A stretch of DNA of 60,737 nt from a virus, in the IMG/VR virus record IMGVR_UViG_3300025699_000009, positions 1 to 60,737 of that record; one strand, given 5' to 3'. Position numbers and translations under genes: made by a program. Below the pieces are notes generated by a model. The model was given only the letters and a program-made list of their open reading frames with translations, ran no database searches and was not told the DNA's origin. This document shows positions 50,977-58,693 of the stretch, one piece after another. Numbering within the stretch: position 1 is the first letter of the stretch; the number at the start of each line of letters is the position of its first letter.

Positions 50977-51174
50977 ATGTCTAAAATTAAACAGACCCTT
51001 GGCGAAAGCCAACACGATGACACGTTCCTTGATGACACCTTCCGTGTTCAACAACGAACGATTGTACCCACACCCTACATCATAGGTGCTATTCGTCAAA
51101 TCTTTGACGACCAACTATTTGCTATCCAAATGGAGCAAGCCAAATCTAAATCTAATGAAACGAAACATCTTTGA
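50977..51174 (+). CDS. Small hypothetical protein (65 aa)
   Basis: MSKIKQTLGESQHDDTFLDD start after a TCATTCTCTCTC leader. Likely disordered N-terminus and a short helix (IIGAIRQIFDDQLFAIQMEQ). It overlaps the next gene by 20 nt. Confidence 0.55.
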   Translation: MSKIKQTLGESQHDDTFLDDTFRVQQRTIVPTPYIIGAIRQIFDDQLFAIQMEQAKSKSNETKHL

Positions 51175-51457
51175 GCAATATGTATCAGCAGTAAGCCAAC
51201 GCTTCGACGTTCCCAAGGAGGAACTGTTCAGCAAGAAGAAGCATCGACACTTGGTTGATGCAAGACATATGCTGTACTACCTGTGTGCCAAGCGACCAAT
51301 GAACATCAGCTACATTCAGATGTACATGGCCGACAGCGGATACGATATCTGTCATTCATCCATCATCCATGGAATCAAGAAGGTCACCCAACAGGTAGAG
51401 GCAGACCAAGATTATCAGTCATTGATTTCTGATATCAACAATCATCTTTCATCATAA
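51155..51457 (+). CDS. DnaA domain IV-like DNA-binding protein (100 aa)
   Basis: I choose the start MKRNIFEQYVSAVSQRFDVP at 51155. Residues 18-85 follow the DnaA domain IV pattern: ELFSKKKHRHLVDARHMLYY, LCAKRPMNISYIQMYM, then CHSSIIHGIKKV, matching the helix pair and the DHTTV-like signature loop (here CHSSI). There is no ATPase part. It might bind phage or host origins. Followed by hairpin copy 9. Confidence 0.65.
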   Translation: MKRNIFEQYVSAVSQRFDVPKEELFSKKKHRHLVDARHMLYYLCAKRPMNISYIQMYMADSGYDICHSSIIHGIKKVTQQVEADQDYQSLISDINNHLSS

Positions 51458-51458
51458 C

Positions 51459-51476
51459 GGGGGTTTAAACCCTCAC
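51459..51476 (+). repeat. Dispersed hairpin, copy 9 (degenerate)
   Basis: GGGGGTTTAAACCCTCAC, 1 nt after the TAA stop. The 3' arm carries a change (CCCTC) so the outer stem includes a G-T pair. Confidence 0.65.
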
Positions 51477-51490
51477 TTAAATTCAACGCA

Positions 51491-52105
51491 ATGGAAAAGA
51501 AACAATCAGTGTTTCATACTTTGTCGGCTCTCAATGTCAAGGACAAAGTTCGTAAGAAGAACAACCTGAGCTACGTCTCATGGTCAGATGCTTGGGCTAT
51601 GCTCAAGAAGCTTTACCCCACCGCACAGCGCACCATCTATGAGCATGAGCATACAGGGTTCTGCTACTTTACCGACGGCAATACCGGATGGGTAAAGGTG
51701 GGCATCACAGTGGAGAACATAGAGCACATTGATATGCTACCCATCATGAACTTCCGCAACCAAAGCATCACAGTGGATAATATCACGTCGATGGATGTGA
51801 ACAAAGCAATCCAACGTGCGACAGTGAAGGCCATAGCTATGCACGGTCTTGGACTCGCCGTCTATCAGGGCGAAGACTTGGAGGACGTAGCTCCGCCCGC
51901 ACCAAAGCCCAAGCCAAAGGCAGAGGGTAAGGAGAAGCTCACCACCAAGGGTGACAAGTGGGTAGCTGCTGTCAACTACTTCACCAAGAATGCGCAGACA
52001 GATATCGCAGAGCTGTTCAAGTTCGTGGAGAAAAGCTACGACCTGCCACCACGTGTGAAGGCCAAGCTCAAGGAGGTACACGCTCAAGCTCAGACCAATG
52101 GTTGA
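51491..52105 (+). CDS. Single-strand annealing protein, DUF1071/Sak-like (204 aa)
   Basis: LNVKDKVRKKNNLSYVSWSD plus AWAMLKKLYP at residues 14-43 is the signature start of DUF1071 annealing proteins. A conserved core follows (SITVDNITSMDVNKAIQRAT, then VKAIAMHGLGLAVY) and a Pro/Lys linker (APKPKPKAEGK). It pairs with the exonuclease immediately downstream (8-nt overlap), like Red beta with exo, and should promote recombination-dependent replication. Confidence 0.8.
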   Translation: MEKKQSVFHTLSALNVKDKVRKKNNLSYVSWSDAWAMLKKLYPTAQRTIYEHEHTGFCYFTDGNTGWVKVGITVENIEHIDMLPIMNFRNQSITVDNITSMDVNKAIQRATVKAIAMHGLGLAVYQGEDLEDVAPPAPKPKPKAEGKEKLTTKGDKWVAAVNYFTKNAQTDIAELFKFVEKSYDLPPRVKAKLKEVHAQAQTNG

Positions 52106-52829
52106 TATCATTGAGCAACTCAGAGACGACTCAAACTACTACGGCAAGGTAGGTAGGCAGTATCTATCCAACTCGGACATAGGTACTTTGCTTACTAACC
52201 CCGCAGAGTTTGGTGTCAAGCGCGAAGACAATGTGAACTTTGCCAAGGGCAGGTTATTCCATCAGTCAATCCTTGAGCCGGACAAAGCACGTGACTTCTT
52301 GCACATCGATGTAAGCACACGCACTACGAAAGCATACAAGGAGTTCATCGCTGAGAACAACGTCCCTTTCTGCTTGCTGACCAAGGAGGTCAACGAGATA
52401 CTTGATTCAGTAGAGAAGATGATGTCCAACTTCACATTCTTCTCAATGATATTCAAGCAGGGTGCAACATATGAACAGCCTGCTGTTGGAGAAATCATGG
52501 GGCGTATGTGGAAGGGCAAGGCAGACATCGTTACTGACGATGCCGTGTATGACCTGAAGACAACGGGTGACATCAACAGCTTTGCTCGGTCAGCTAAGAG
52601 GTACAACTACGACAGTCAAGCCTACATCTACGAACAGTTATTCGGAAAGCGTATGCAGTTCTTAGTGATAGACAAGACGACCGGATGCCTTGGTCACTAC
52701 ACCGTATCAGATGAGTTCGTTCTCGATGGTGCGCGGAAAGTATCCAAAGCCATTGAGGTTTACGATAAGTATTTCTCTGCTGATGCACCGGATGATATCA
52801 GTTCATTCTACATAACTGATGTTCTTTAA
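52098..52829 (+). CDS. PD-(D/E)XK exonuclease, RecE/DUF3799-like (243 aa)
   Basis: Motifs: YLSNSDIGTLLTNPAEF near the N-terminus, GRLFHQSILEP at 51-61 with the conserved His, GKADIV at 140-145 and YDLKTT at 151-156 (the D-x-K core), then YNYDSQAYIYEQLF, the usual QxxxY helix. It should degrade dsDNA to give 3' ends for the annealing protein. Overlaps the upstream gene by 8 nt. Confidence 0.85.
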   Translation: MVDIIEQLRDDSNYYGKVGRQYLSNSDIGTLLTNPAEFGVKREDNVNFAKGRLFHQSILEPDKARDFLHIDVSTRTTKAYKEFIAENNVPFCLLTKEVNEILDSVEKMMSNFTFFSMIFKQGATYEQPAVGEIMGRMWKGKADIVTDDAVYDLKTTGDINSFARSAKRYNYDSQAYIYEQLFGKRMQFLVIDKTTGCLGHYTVSDEFVLDGARKVSKAIEVYDKYFSADAPDDISSFYITDVL

Positions 52830-53049
52830 AAGAAAAACCTTGCGGATAGAAGTTCCAACTGTCCGCGACACTTCACAAGCCAAGCAAGACTTGATTGATG
52901 CAGTGGCAATTTTTTTGGAGCATGAAATAAAAGTTACTTGCAAATGTCAAATGACAAAAAAAAAGAACCCGCCATTTGGGTGGACGGTCTTCGAATCTTT
53001 GAGGTCAAGGAAGGCCAAGGCCGCTCTTGGGGAATCGGAGACATCGTGA
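52819..53049 (+). CDS. Doubtful small ORF (76 aa)
   Basis: MFFKRKTLRIEVPTVRDTSQ starts 11 nt before the exonuclease stop; the first 40 residues look protein-like, but the second half overlaps the SSB-like gene by 106 nt in another frame. Either a short real protein with an overlapping end or a non-coding frame. Confidence 0.3.
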   Translation: MFFKRKTLRIEVPTVRDTSQAKQDLIDAVAIFLEHEIKVTCKCQMTKKKNPPFGWTVFESLRSRKAKAALGESETS

Positions 53050-53255
53050 TAGACCCTGATGTGTTCATCGCTTGGTTACACAAACAACCACGTAGGGAGG
53101 ATGGTGCCGTCCGGATTGCCGTGAACCTGAGCGACCGCACAGGGAATTGGTATACCCAACTCGACACCTTCGTCCCGAAGAAGAAACAGGAGGAAGCTCC
53201 CGCACCTCAACCCGCTCCCCCGGTTGAGGCAGAGGAAGAGGACACTCCCTTCTAA
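52944..53255 (+). CDS. SSB-like single-stranded DNA-binding protein (103 aa)
   Basis: ATG at 52944 (MSNDKKKEPAIWVDGLRIFE). Beta-rich centre (GIGDIVIDPDVFIAWLHKQP; AVRIAVNLSDRTGNWYTQLD), then a Pro/Glu-rich linker and the acidic tip EEEDTPF, which mimics the DDDIPF end of bacterial SSB used to recruit partner proteins. The location between recombination and primase genes supports the role. The core is too divergent to confirm an OB fold by eye. Confidence 0.6.
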   Translation: MSNDKKKEPAIWVDGLRIFEVKEGQGRSWGIGDIVIDPDVFIAWLHKQPRREDGAVRIAVNLSDRTGNWYTQLDTFVPKKKQEEAPAPQPAPPVEAEEEDTPF

Positions 53256-53260
53256 TGCAG

Positions 53261-53288
53261 GGGGGTGGGGGTTCAAACCCTCACCCCC
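53261..53288 (+). repeat. Dispersed hairpin, copy 10
   Basis: An 11-bp stem GGGGGTGGGGG / CCCTCACCCCC with one G-T pair and a TTCAAA loop, 5 nt after the SSB-like stop, followed by TTTG. The G-T pair that replaces a G-C pair keeps the stem. Confidence 0.8.
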
Positions 53289-53313
53289 TTTGTGTTAATT
53301 ATCAACGTCCCTA

Positions 53314-53342
53314 TTGTTCTTTTATATTTTATTCTATCTTTA
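53314..53342 (+). promoter_or_regulatory. Promoter of primase-helicase operon
   Basis: TTG (53314-53316), 18 nt of AT-rich sequence, TATCTTTA (53335-53342), 93 nt before the ATG at 53436. The intervening leader has no obvious ribosome-binding site. Confidence 0.6.
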
Positions 53343-53435
53343 CTTTCCTTCCCTTACGTGAAAGAAAAGATAACATTTTCAACATCACAACTGAAAATCA
53401 ATTAGTTACCTCCTCCAATTCAACACCATCTCGAC

Positions 53436-55868
53436 ATGACCTCGACACAGAAGAACACAACTATCTTCAAAAACATCCACGATACAGAGACAGCCTACTA
53501 CATTACGACTAAGAAAGCTCTTGACCGAATCAAAGACGGCACATCCAAGCCCTTGATTCAAAAGATTCGTGACCGCAACATCAGCAAGGCGGAGAGACAA
53601 GAGCTGAAGAAGCAACTGCCTGCCATCTGCTTCAGTGGAATCTTCGTTCGGCGTAAGGATGATAGCCTGCAGGAACACAGCGGTATCATCTGCTTAGACT
53701 TCGACGACTACGAAAAAAGAAAAGATTTGATGGCCGAGAAAGAACGGCTATCCAAGGACAGGTATGTTTACTCTGTCTTTGAATCACCATCAGGTCTCGG
53801 CCTGAAAGCATTGGTGCGTATCCCGCCCATCCCTGAGCGACACGTACAGTATTTCAATGCGCTTGATAAATACTTCAGTAGCCCACACTTCGATAAATCA
53901 AGTAAGAATGTTGGGCGTGTATGCTATGAATCATACGACCCCACCATCCACATCAATTCTGAATCAGAGGTATGGACTCGCATCGAAGAGCCGGAGTACC
54001 TAGAGGTGGTGGCGCATCGTGACCCACCGACCATACCAATAACAGACGAGACAAAGATTGTAGACATCCTCATTAAGTGGTGGATAAAGAAGTACCCAAT
54101 GGTGGAAGGGCAACGCAACCACAACACCTTCGTACTTGCCATGGCCTTCAATGATTATGGTATCAACAAAAGCTTAGCATCCCACGTGCTACGTCAGTAC
54201 GCATCATCTGACTTCACGCAGGAAGAGATTACTCGCACGATTGATTCAGCGTACAGCCACACCGAGAACTTCAACACGAAGTATTATGAGGATGACGGGC
54301 ACATCAATCAAGTCAAGACCTTGCTCAAAAGCGGAGTGTCAAAAAAAGAAATCCGCTCTCAACTAAAAGAAACCTGCAATCTTGAGAGCGATGTAATAGA
54401 TGCAGTGCTGAGCCGACTCGAAGAAGAGAATGAGCAGGTATCCTTTTGGACGAAGTCAGAGAAGGGTGTAATCAAGATAGACCACCTTGAGTTCAAGAAC
54501 TTCTTGGAAGAGCATGGCTTCTACAAGTATTGTCCCGAAGCAAGCAAGAACTATGTGTTCGTCAAGGTGACCAACAACCTGATTGACCATACGTCAGAGA
54601 AAGAGATTAAGGATTTCATTCTGTCGTACCTGCTTACCATCGACGACCGCACCATCTATAACTTCTTCGCTGACTCAGTGCGATTCTTTCGCGAGGAGTT
54701 CTTAACCCTGCTTGCAACGATAGACATCTACTTCATCAAGGATACCAAGGATGCATCCTACCTGTACTACCTGAACTGCGCAGTTAAGATTGCGACCGAT
54801 GGCATCAGCATCATAGACTACATCGACCTTGGTGGATACGTATGGAAGGAGCACGTCATCAACCGCAACTTCTTGGAGTGTGAGTACGAGGGCTGTGACT
54901 TCTCTATGTTCATCGGCAACGTGTGCAACAATAACGAGAGCAGGAAAGAAACCATGGAGAGTACCATCGGTTACCTAATGCATGGATACAAGAACCTGAG
55001 CTACTGCCCTGCCGTCATCCTCAATGACGAGGTCATCTCTGATAACCCTGAAGGGGGGACAGGCAAGGGATTAATCATGAACGCTTTGTCGCATATGAAG
55101 AAGCTCGTCGTTATCGATGGCAAGGCGTTTGCCTTTGAGCGTTCCTTCCCGTATCAGTTGGTGTCTGCTGACACACAGATTCTCTGCTTCGATGACGTAA
55201 AGAAAAGCTTTGACTTCGAGCGATTGTTCAGCGTGGTTACCGAAGGCTTGACCCTTGAGAAGAAGAACAAGGATGCTATCAAGATTCCCTTTGACAAGTC
55301 TCCGAAGATTGCCATCACAACTAACTACGCTATCAAGGGTGCAGGCAATAGCTTCGCCCGAAGGAAGTGGGAGCTTGAGCTACATCAGCACTACAACAAA
55401 AGCAACACCCCGGTGATGGAGTTTGGTAAACACTTCTTTGCTGATTGGGATGACGAGGATTGGTGCAGGTTTGACAACTACATGATTCACTGCCTTATCA
55501 AATACTTGGACAAGGGATTGGTTAAGAGCGCATTCATCAACCTCGGTATACGTCAGCTCTCTGCGGCTACATCACATGACTTCATCGAGTGGTGCGGACT
55601 CATCAACAACCAACAACCCAACAGGCTGTTAGCTCTGCATGAGAAGAACCACATGAACGACATCTATGTGGACTTCATCACTGAGTATCCTGACTATGCG
55701 CCCAAGGCAAAGATGACTATCTCTCGTCAGATGTTTCACCGATGGCTTGTGAGTTACGCTATGTACAAGCATGGCGTAGAGCCGGAGACAGGAAGAGATG
55801 CACGAGGTAAGTGGATGCGTATGCGACACAAGCATGAGCTTGAGGTACAAACATCCTTCCCGGTATGA
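53436..55868 (+). CDS. Primase-helicase: VirE/BT4734-like N-terminus plus SF3/D5-type helicase (810 aa)
   Basis: Residues 62-200 are a VirE_N/BT4734-like domain (ICFSGIFVRR; IICLDFDDYEK at 84-94; PSGLGLKALVRI), considered a primase-like fold in Bacteroidota. A PriCT-like helical part follows (RNHNTFVLAMAFNDYGINKS). The helicase has Walker A EGGTGKG at 539-545, Walker B QILCFDDVKK and sensor ITTNYAIKG. It should prime and unwind phage DNA. No polymerase gene accompanies it. It overlaps the next gene by 4 nt. Confidence 0.85.
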   Translation: MTSTQKNTTIFKNIHDTETAYYITTKKALDRIKDGTSKPLIQKIRDRNISKAERQELKKQLPAICFSGIFVRRKDDSLQEHSGIICLDFDDYEKRKDLMAEKERLSKDRYVYSVFESPSGLGLKALVRIPPIPERHVQYFNALDKYFSSPHFDKSSKNVGRVCYESYDPTIHINSESEVWTRIEEPEYLEVVAHRDPPTIPITDETKIVDILIKWWIKKYPMVEGQRNHNTFVLAMAFNDYGINKSLASHVLRQYASSDFTQEEITRTIDSAYSHTENFNTKYYEDDGHINQVKTLLKSGVSKKEIRSQLKETCNLESDVIDAVLSRLEEENEQVSFWTKSEKGVIKIDHLEFKNFLEEHGFYKYCPEASKNYVFVKVTNNLIDHTSEKEIKDFILSYLLTIDDRTIYNFFADSVRFFREEFLTLLATIDIYFIKDTKDASYLYYLNCAVKIATDGISIIDYIDLGGYVWKEHVINRNFLECEYEGCDFSMFIGNVCNNNESRKETMESTIGYLMHGYKNLSYCPAVILNDEVISDNPEGGTGKGLIMNALSHMKKLVVIDGKAFAFERSFPYQLVSADTQILCFDDVKKSFDFERLFSVVTEGLTLEKKNKDAIKIPFDKSPKIAITTNYAIKGAGNSFARRKWELELHQHYNKSNTPVMEFGKHFFADWDDEDWCRFDNYMIHCLIKYLDKGLVKSAFINLGIRQLSAATSHDFIEWCGLINNQQPNRLLALHEKNHMNDIYVDFITEYPDYAPKAKMTISRQMFHRWLVSYAMYKHGVEPETGRDARGKWMRMRHKHELEVQTSFPV

Positions 55869-57328
55869 GTGATATCATAGAGCGGATACCCGGATACACC
55901 GACGACATGATGCTCAATTGGTGTACGCTACTGCACCGCGTAGTCTCAGCAACAAAGACTGTGACTGTGGGCAGAGGAAGAAACGTAGAACGTATAGCTG
56001 TGCCGAAACACAACACCCACCCTGATGTGGTGGAGAGAATAAAGCGCAGCTTAGAATACTATCGTAATCAGGCAACCATGACATTTCAATTTAGAGACTA
56101 TCAAGAAGACATAATAAATCGAGCTGACCAAATCCTATCCGAACACGGCTTTGTTTATTTAGGGATGCAGGTCAGGACAGGCAAGACATTGACAAGCCTT
56201 GGCATCGCAGAGAAACGAGCTACTCAACATCGCGATGTTAACAACGTGCTGTTCCTCACAAAGAAGAAGGCCATCACAAGTATCACGGAAGACTCCAAGC
56301 TACTGTGTCCATCCTATGCTTTGTTCATCATCAACTACGAGAGTATGCACAAGCTTCCCGACATCTCATGGGACTTGATTGTGATGGACGAGGCGCACAG
56401 CATGGGTGCATTCCCTAAACCAAGCAACCGTGCGAAGAAGGTGAAGGAACTGATTACAAAGTGTAAGCCATTTGTCATCCTTATGTCAGGAACCCCCACC
56501 CCTGAATCGTACAGTCAGATGTACCATCAGGTGTATGGCATTCCCAACAATCCATTCGCTAAGCACAAAAGCTTTTACCGTTGGTCAGATGATTACGTGA
56601 TGGTCACGCAGAAGATTATTAACGGCAGGCCACGCAACAACTATCACAACGGACGAGACCGTATCCTAAAGGAGATGGAACCATACACCATCAACTACAC
56701 ACAGAAAGAAGCAGGCTTTAAGGTGGACACAAGGGAGCACATCATCAAGGTAAAGATGTCTGACAAGACGTATGATTTATGTAAGCGACTGAAGAAAGAC
56801 TTGGTTATCCAAGGAAAGAAAGAAATTATCCTAGCTGACACACCCGTCAAGCTTATGCAGAAACTCCATCAGATGTTCTCAGGCACAGTGAAGTTCGAGA
56901 GCGGAAAATATATGGTGATGGACGATACCAAGGCTGTGTTTATTCATGACAACTTTGGAGATAAGAAGATAGGCATCTTCTATAAGTTCGTAGCAGAACT
57001 CGATGCCTTGAAGAGTGTGTATGGTGATGGGCTTACCACAGATTTGGATGAGTTCAATAGCACCGACAAGAGCATAGCCCTTCAGATAGTCAGTGGGCGC
57101 GAGGGTATATCCCTACGTCAGGCTGAGGCATTGGTGTACTACAACATAGACTTCAGCGCAACAAGCTATTGGCAGTCACGCGATAGGATGACCACAAAGG
57201 AAAGGCTAACGAGCGATGTCTATTGGCTGTTCTCTGAGAACGGAATAGAATCTAAAATCTATAAGGCCGTCAAAGACAAGAAGGCATACACCGTTAATCA
57301 CTTTAAACAAGACGCGGATACTTTGTAA
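55865..57328 (+). CDS. SF2 DEAH-type helicase, SNF2-like (487 aa)
   Basis: Motif I QVRTGKT (102-108), motif II DEAH (175-178), motif III SGTPTP (208-213), and the C-terminal lobe with VSGREGISLRQAE and YWQSRDRMTTKERL (motifs V-VI). The Q-rich RDYQEDI just before motif I is typical of phage SNF2-like helicases. Probably acts in replication fork remodelling or recombination. ATGA overlap with the primase-helicase. Confidence 0.85.
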   Translation: MSDIIERIPGYTDDMMLNWCTLLHRVVSATKTVTVGRGRNVERIAVPKHNTHPDVVERIKRSLEYYRNQATMTFQFRDYQEDIINRADQILSEHGFVYLGMQVRTGKTLTSLGIAEKRATQHRDVNNVLFLTKKKAITSITEDSKLLCPSYALFIINYESMHKLPDISWDLIVMDEAHSMGAFPKPSNRAKKVKELITKCKPFVILMSGTPTPESYSQMYHQVYGIPNNPFAKHKSFYRWSDDYVMVTQKIINGRPRNNYHNGRDRILKEMEPYTINYTQKEAGFKVDTREHIIKVKMSDKTYDLCKRLKKDLVIQGKKEIILADTPVKLMQKLHQMFSGTVKFESGKYMVMDDTKAVFIHDNFGDKKIGIFYKFVAELDALKSVYGDGLTTDLDEFNSTDKSIALQIVSGREGISLRQAEALVYYNIDFSATSYWQSRDRMTTKERLTSDVYWLFSENGIESKIYKAVKDKKAYTVNHFKQDADTL

Positions 57329-57339
57329 ATTGTCAGCAA

Positions 57340-57579
57340 ATGACGGAGCAACAAATTCAATCCAAGCGAATCAAACAGTTAGAAGCAGAAGGGTACTACG
57401 TCCTGAAGCTTATGCAAACAAACAAGAACGGAATCCCTGATGTGATTGCGATTCCTCCTAATTGCGGTGTGCTGTTCAGCGAAATAAAGACACCCAAGGG
57501 TAGGCTATCCAAGCTACAGGAGTACCGACTAAAAGAACTAAAGGCCCATGGCTTACGAACAGAAGTATACCGAGGATGA
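57340..57579 (+). CDS. VRR-NUC domain nuclease (79 aa)
   Basis: A complete minimal VRR-NUC: N-terminal helix (EQQIQSKRIKQLEAEGYYVL), GIPDVIAI (31-38), SEIKTPKGRLSKLQ (47-60) with E48 and K50 as catalytic residues. Such small phage enzymes may resolve branched DNA. It overlaps the next frame by 32 nt. Confidence 0.85.
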   Translation: MTEQQIQSKRIKQLEAEGYYVLKLMQTNKNGIPDVIAIPPNCGVLFSEIKTPKGRLSKLQEYRLKELKAHGLRTEVYRG

Positions 57580-57871
57580 GAAACCATACGAGCTTGATGA
57601 AGAGTTCGTAATGCAACTGCGTAGCATCTCTCGCAAGCAACTCGTGCGGGTATTGAATCTTCTCCACGACAACGCCGAGTATTTTACAGGCAAGATGGAT
57701 GATTACATGGAGATAGGTGGAGTCCTCAAAGGAAAGGAACCATTCTATTTCAAGGTCGGCTACGTGTACTACTATTCAACACTGCCTGTGTTGGTACAAT
57801 TTGAGGAGATATCCTCAGATGATTACTTGGATTTTATTTTAGCTGACTCTTATCTAATCGACTTTAATTGA
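57548..57871 (+). CDS. Hypothetical protein (107 aa)
   Basis: MAYEQKYTEDEKPYELDEEF start; helix ISRKQLVRVLNLLHDNAEYF, then beta segments (FYFKVGYVYYYSTLPVLVQF). No motif recognised. The stop is directly followed by the next ATG. Confidence 0.55.
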   Translation: MAYEQKYTEDEKPYELDEEFVMQLRSISRKQLVRVLNLLHDNAEYFTGKMDDYMEIGGVLKGKEPFYFKVGYVYYYSTLPVLVQFEEISSDDYLDFILADSYLIDFN

Positions 57872-58426
57872 ATGAAGAACTTATTGACTGAAGAACTGCA
57901 AGGGTTGATTGCCCTTGTAAACGAGACCTGTGACTGTGATATCTTGGCAGGTGGTCGTAAAAGAAAGGACGTAGATGGGCGAATGATTTTCGCGCAGGTG
58001 TTGTGGATAAAGGGGATGACCAAGTCCGACATCGGTCGCATCCTAAACAAAGACCACGCTAGTGTGGTATACTACATCCGCAAGGTAGAATCATACATGA
58101 AGCACGATGCCATCCTTCGCCAACGCTACTCGTTTGTTCTTGATTCCTTCCTTCCCCCTGCTACACGCCACAACAAATACAACTACAGCAGATTTGATTT
58201 GCTTCAGGAGGTGATGCGATTGGAGGAAGAGTTGGTGAAACAAAAAGAAAAGACTGAGGCCATGTCGGATATTGCTCGTCGCAACTACCGTGAAGACGCC
58301 CGGCTCTCAGGTATTTACAAAATAATTAAAGACCGGATTCCCCTTGGGTTGGAGCATGAGGTAGAGCGCAAGCTTATTCATATTCTCAACGTAGGAGAGG
58401 AAGGATTAACACCAAGACGACCATGA
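57872..58426 (+). CDS. DnaA domain IV-like protein with coiled coil (184 aa)
   Basis: Residues 28-78 follow DnaA domain IV: RKDVDGRMIFAQVLWIKGMT, KSDIGRILNKDHASVVYYIR (compare GxxxGxRDHTTVxHAxxK). Then a charged coiled coil (LLQEVMRLEEELVKQKEKTE). No ATPase. With the protein at 51155 it suggests the phage redirects initiation. A sequence identical to a DnaA box complement (TGTGGATAA) occurs inside this gene at 58002-58010. Confidence 0.65.
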   Translation: MKNLLTEELQGLIALVNETCDCDILAGGRKRKDVDGRMIFAQVLWIKGMTKSDIGRILNKDHASVVYYIRKVESYMKHDAILRQRYSFVLDSFLPPATRHNKYNYSRFDLLQEVMRLEEELVKQKEKTEAMSDIARRNYREDARLSGIYKIIKDRIPLGLEHEVERKLIHILNVGEEGLTPRRP

Positions 58427-58578
58427 TGAGATGTCCACAATGCAACACCCAACTTCATTGGCAATCTGACTTTGACTATGATGATATGGGACACGAAGGA
58501 GAGGGAGTATGCGGGACTTACACCTGTCCTGAACCCAAGTGTATCATAGAGGATGTTCATATTTACATGAACGGATAG
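58423..58578 (+). CDS. Small zinc-ribbon protein (51 aa)
   Basis: MMRCPQCNTQLHWQSDFDYD, then GVCGTYTCPEPKC: two CxxC-like knuckles. Overlaps the upstream stop (ATGATGA). The last gene of the early arm; followed by hairpin copy 11. Confidence 0.65.
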   Translation: MMRCPQCNTQLHWQSDFDYDDMGHEGEGVCGTYTCPEPKCIIEDVHIYMNG

Positions 58579-58579
58579 C

Positions 58580-58595
58580 GGGGGTTTAAACCCCC
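58580..58595. repeat. Dispersed hairpin, copy 11 (short)
   Basis: GGGGGTTTAAACCCCC, a perfect 16-bp palindrome, 1 nt after the TAG of the zinc-ribbon gene. Confidence 0.75.
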
Positions 58596-58600
58596 TGTTC

Positions 58601-58608
58601 TATATTTG
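58601..58608 (+). promoter_or_regulatory. -7 element before candidate small RNA
   Basis: TATATTTG, an exact -7 consensus, 5 nt after hairpin copy 11, with no gene downstream on this strand. A -33 TTG is missing. Confidence 0.45.
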
Positions 58609-58613
58609 CGATA

Positions 58614-58693
58614 CAATCATGACATCATCTGTATCATGGTAACTGATTAAGAGATGGGAGAATCCCCGGCAATATGTCCGGGGATTTTCTTTT
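58614..58693 (+). ncRNA. Candidate small RNA (about 80 nt)
   Basis: Between the TATATTTG element and a strong terminator there is only a 7-codon ATG frame (58620-58643). A transcript starting near 58614 would be about 80 nt and end in the terminator hairpin. Alternatively the segment is just a terminator spacer; expression is not shown. Confidence 0.35.
58661..58693 (+). terminator. Strong intrinsic terminator between convergent arms
   Basis: AATCCCCGG (58661-58669) pairs with CCGGGGATT (58678-58686) around an 8-nt loop, then TTCTTTT. It terminates the early arm and overlaps the stop codon (58692-58694) of the giant late gene on the other strand. Confidence 0.9.

Noticed and set aside
58002-58010. 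DnaA box complement TGTGGATAA as replication origin
   Set aside because: Single copy inside a coding region without AT-rich unwinding element or neighbouring boxes; another match at about 13003 is also coding.
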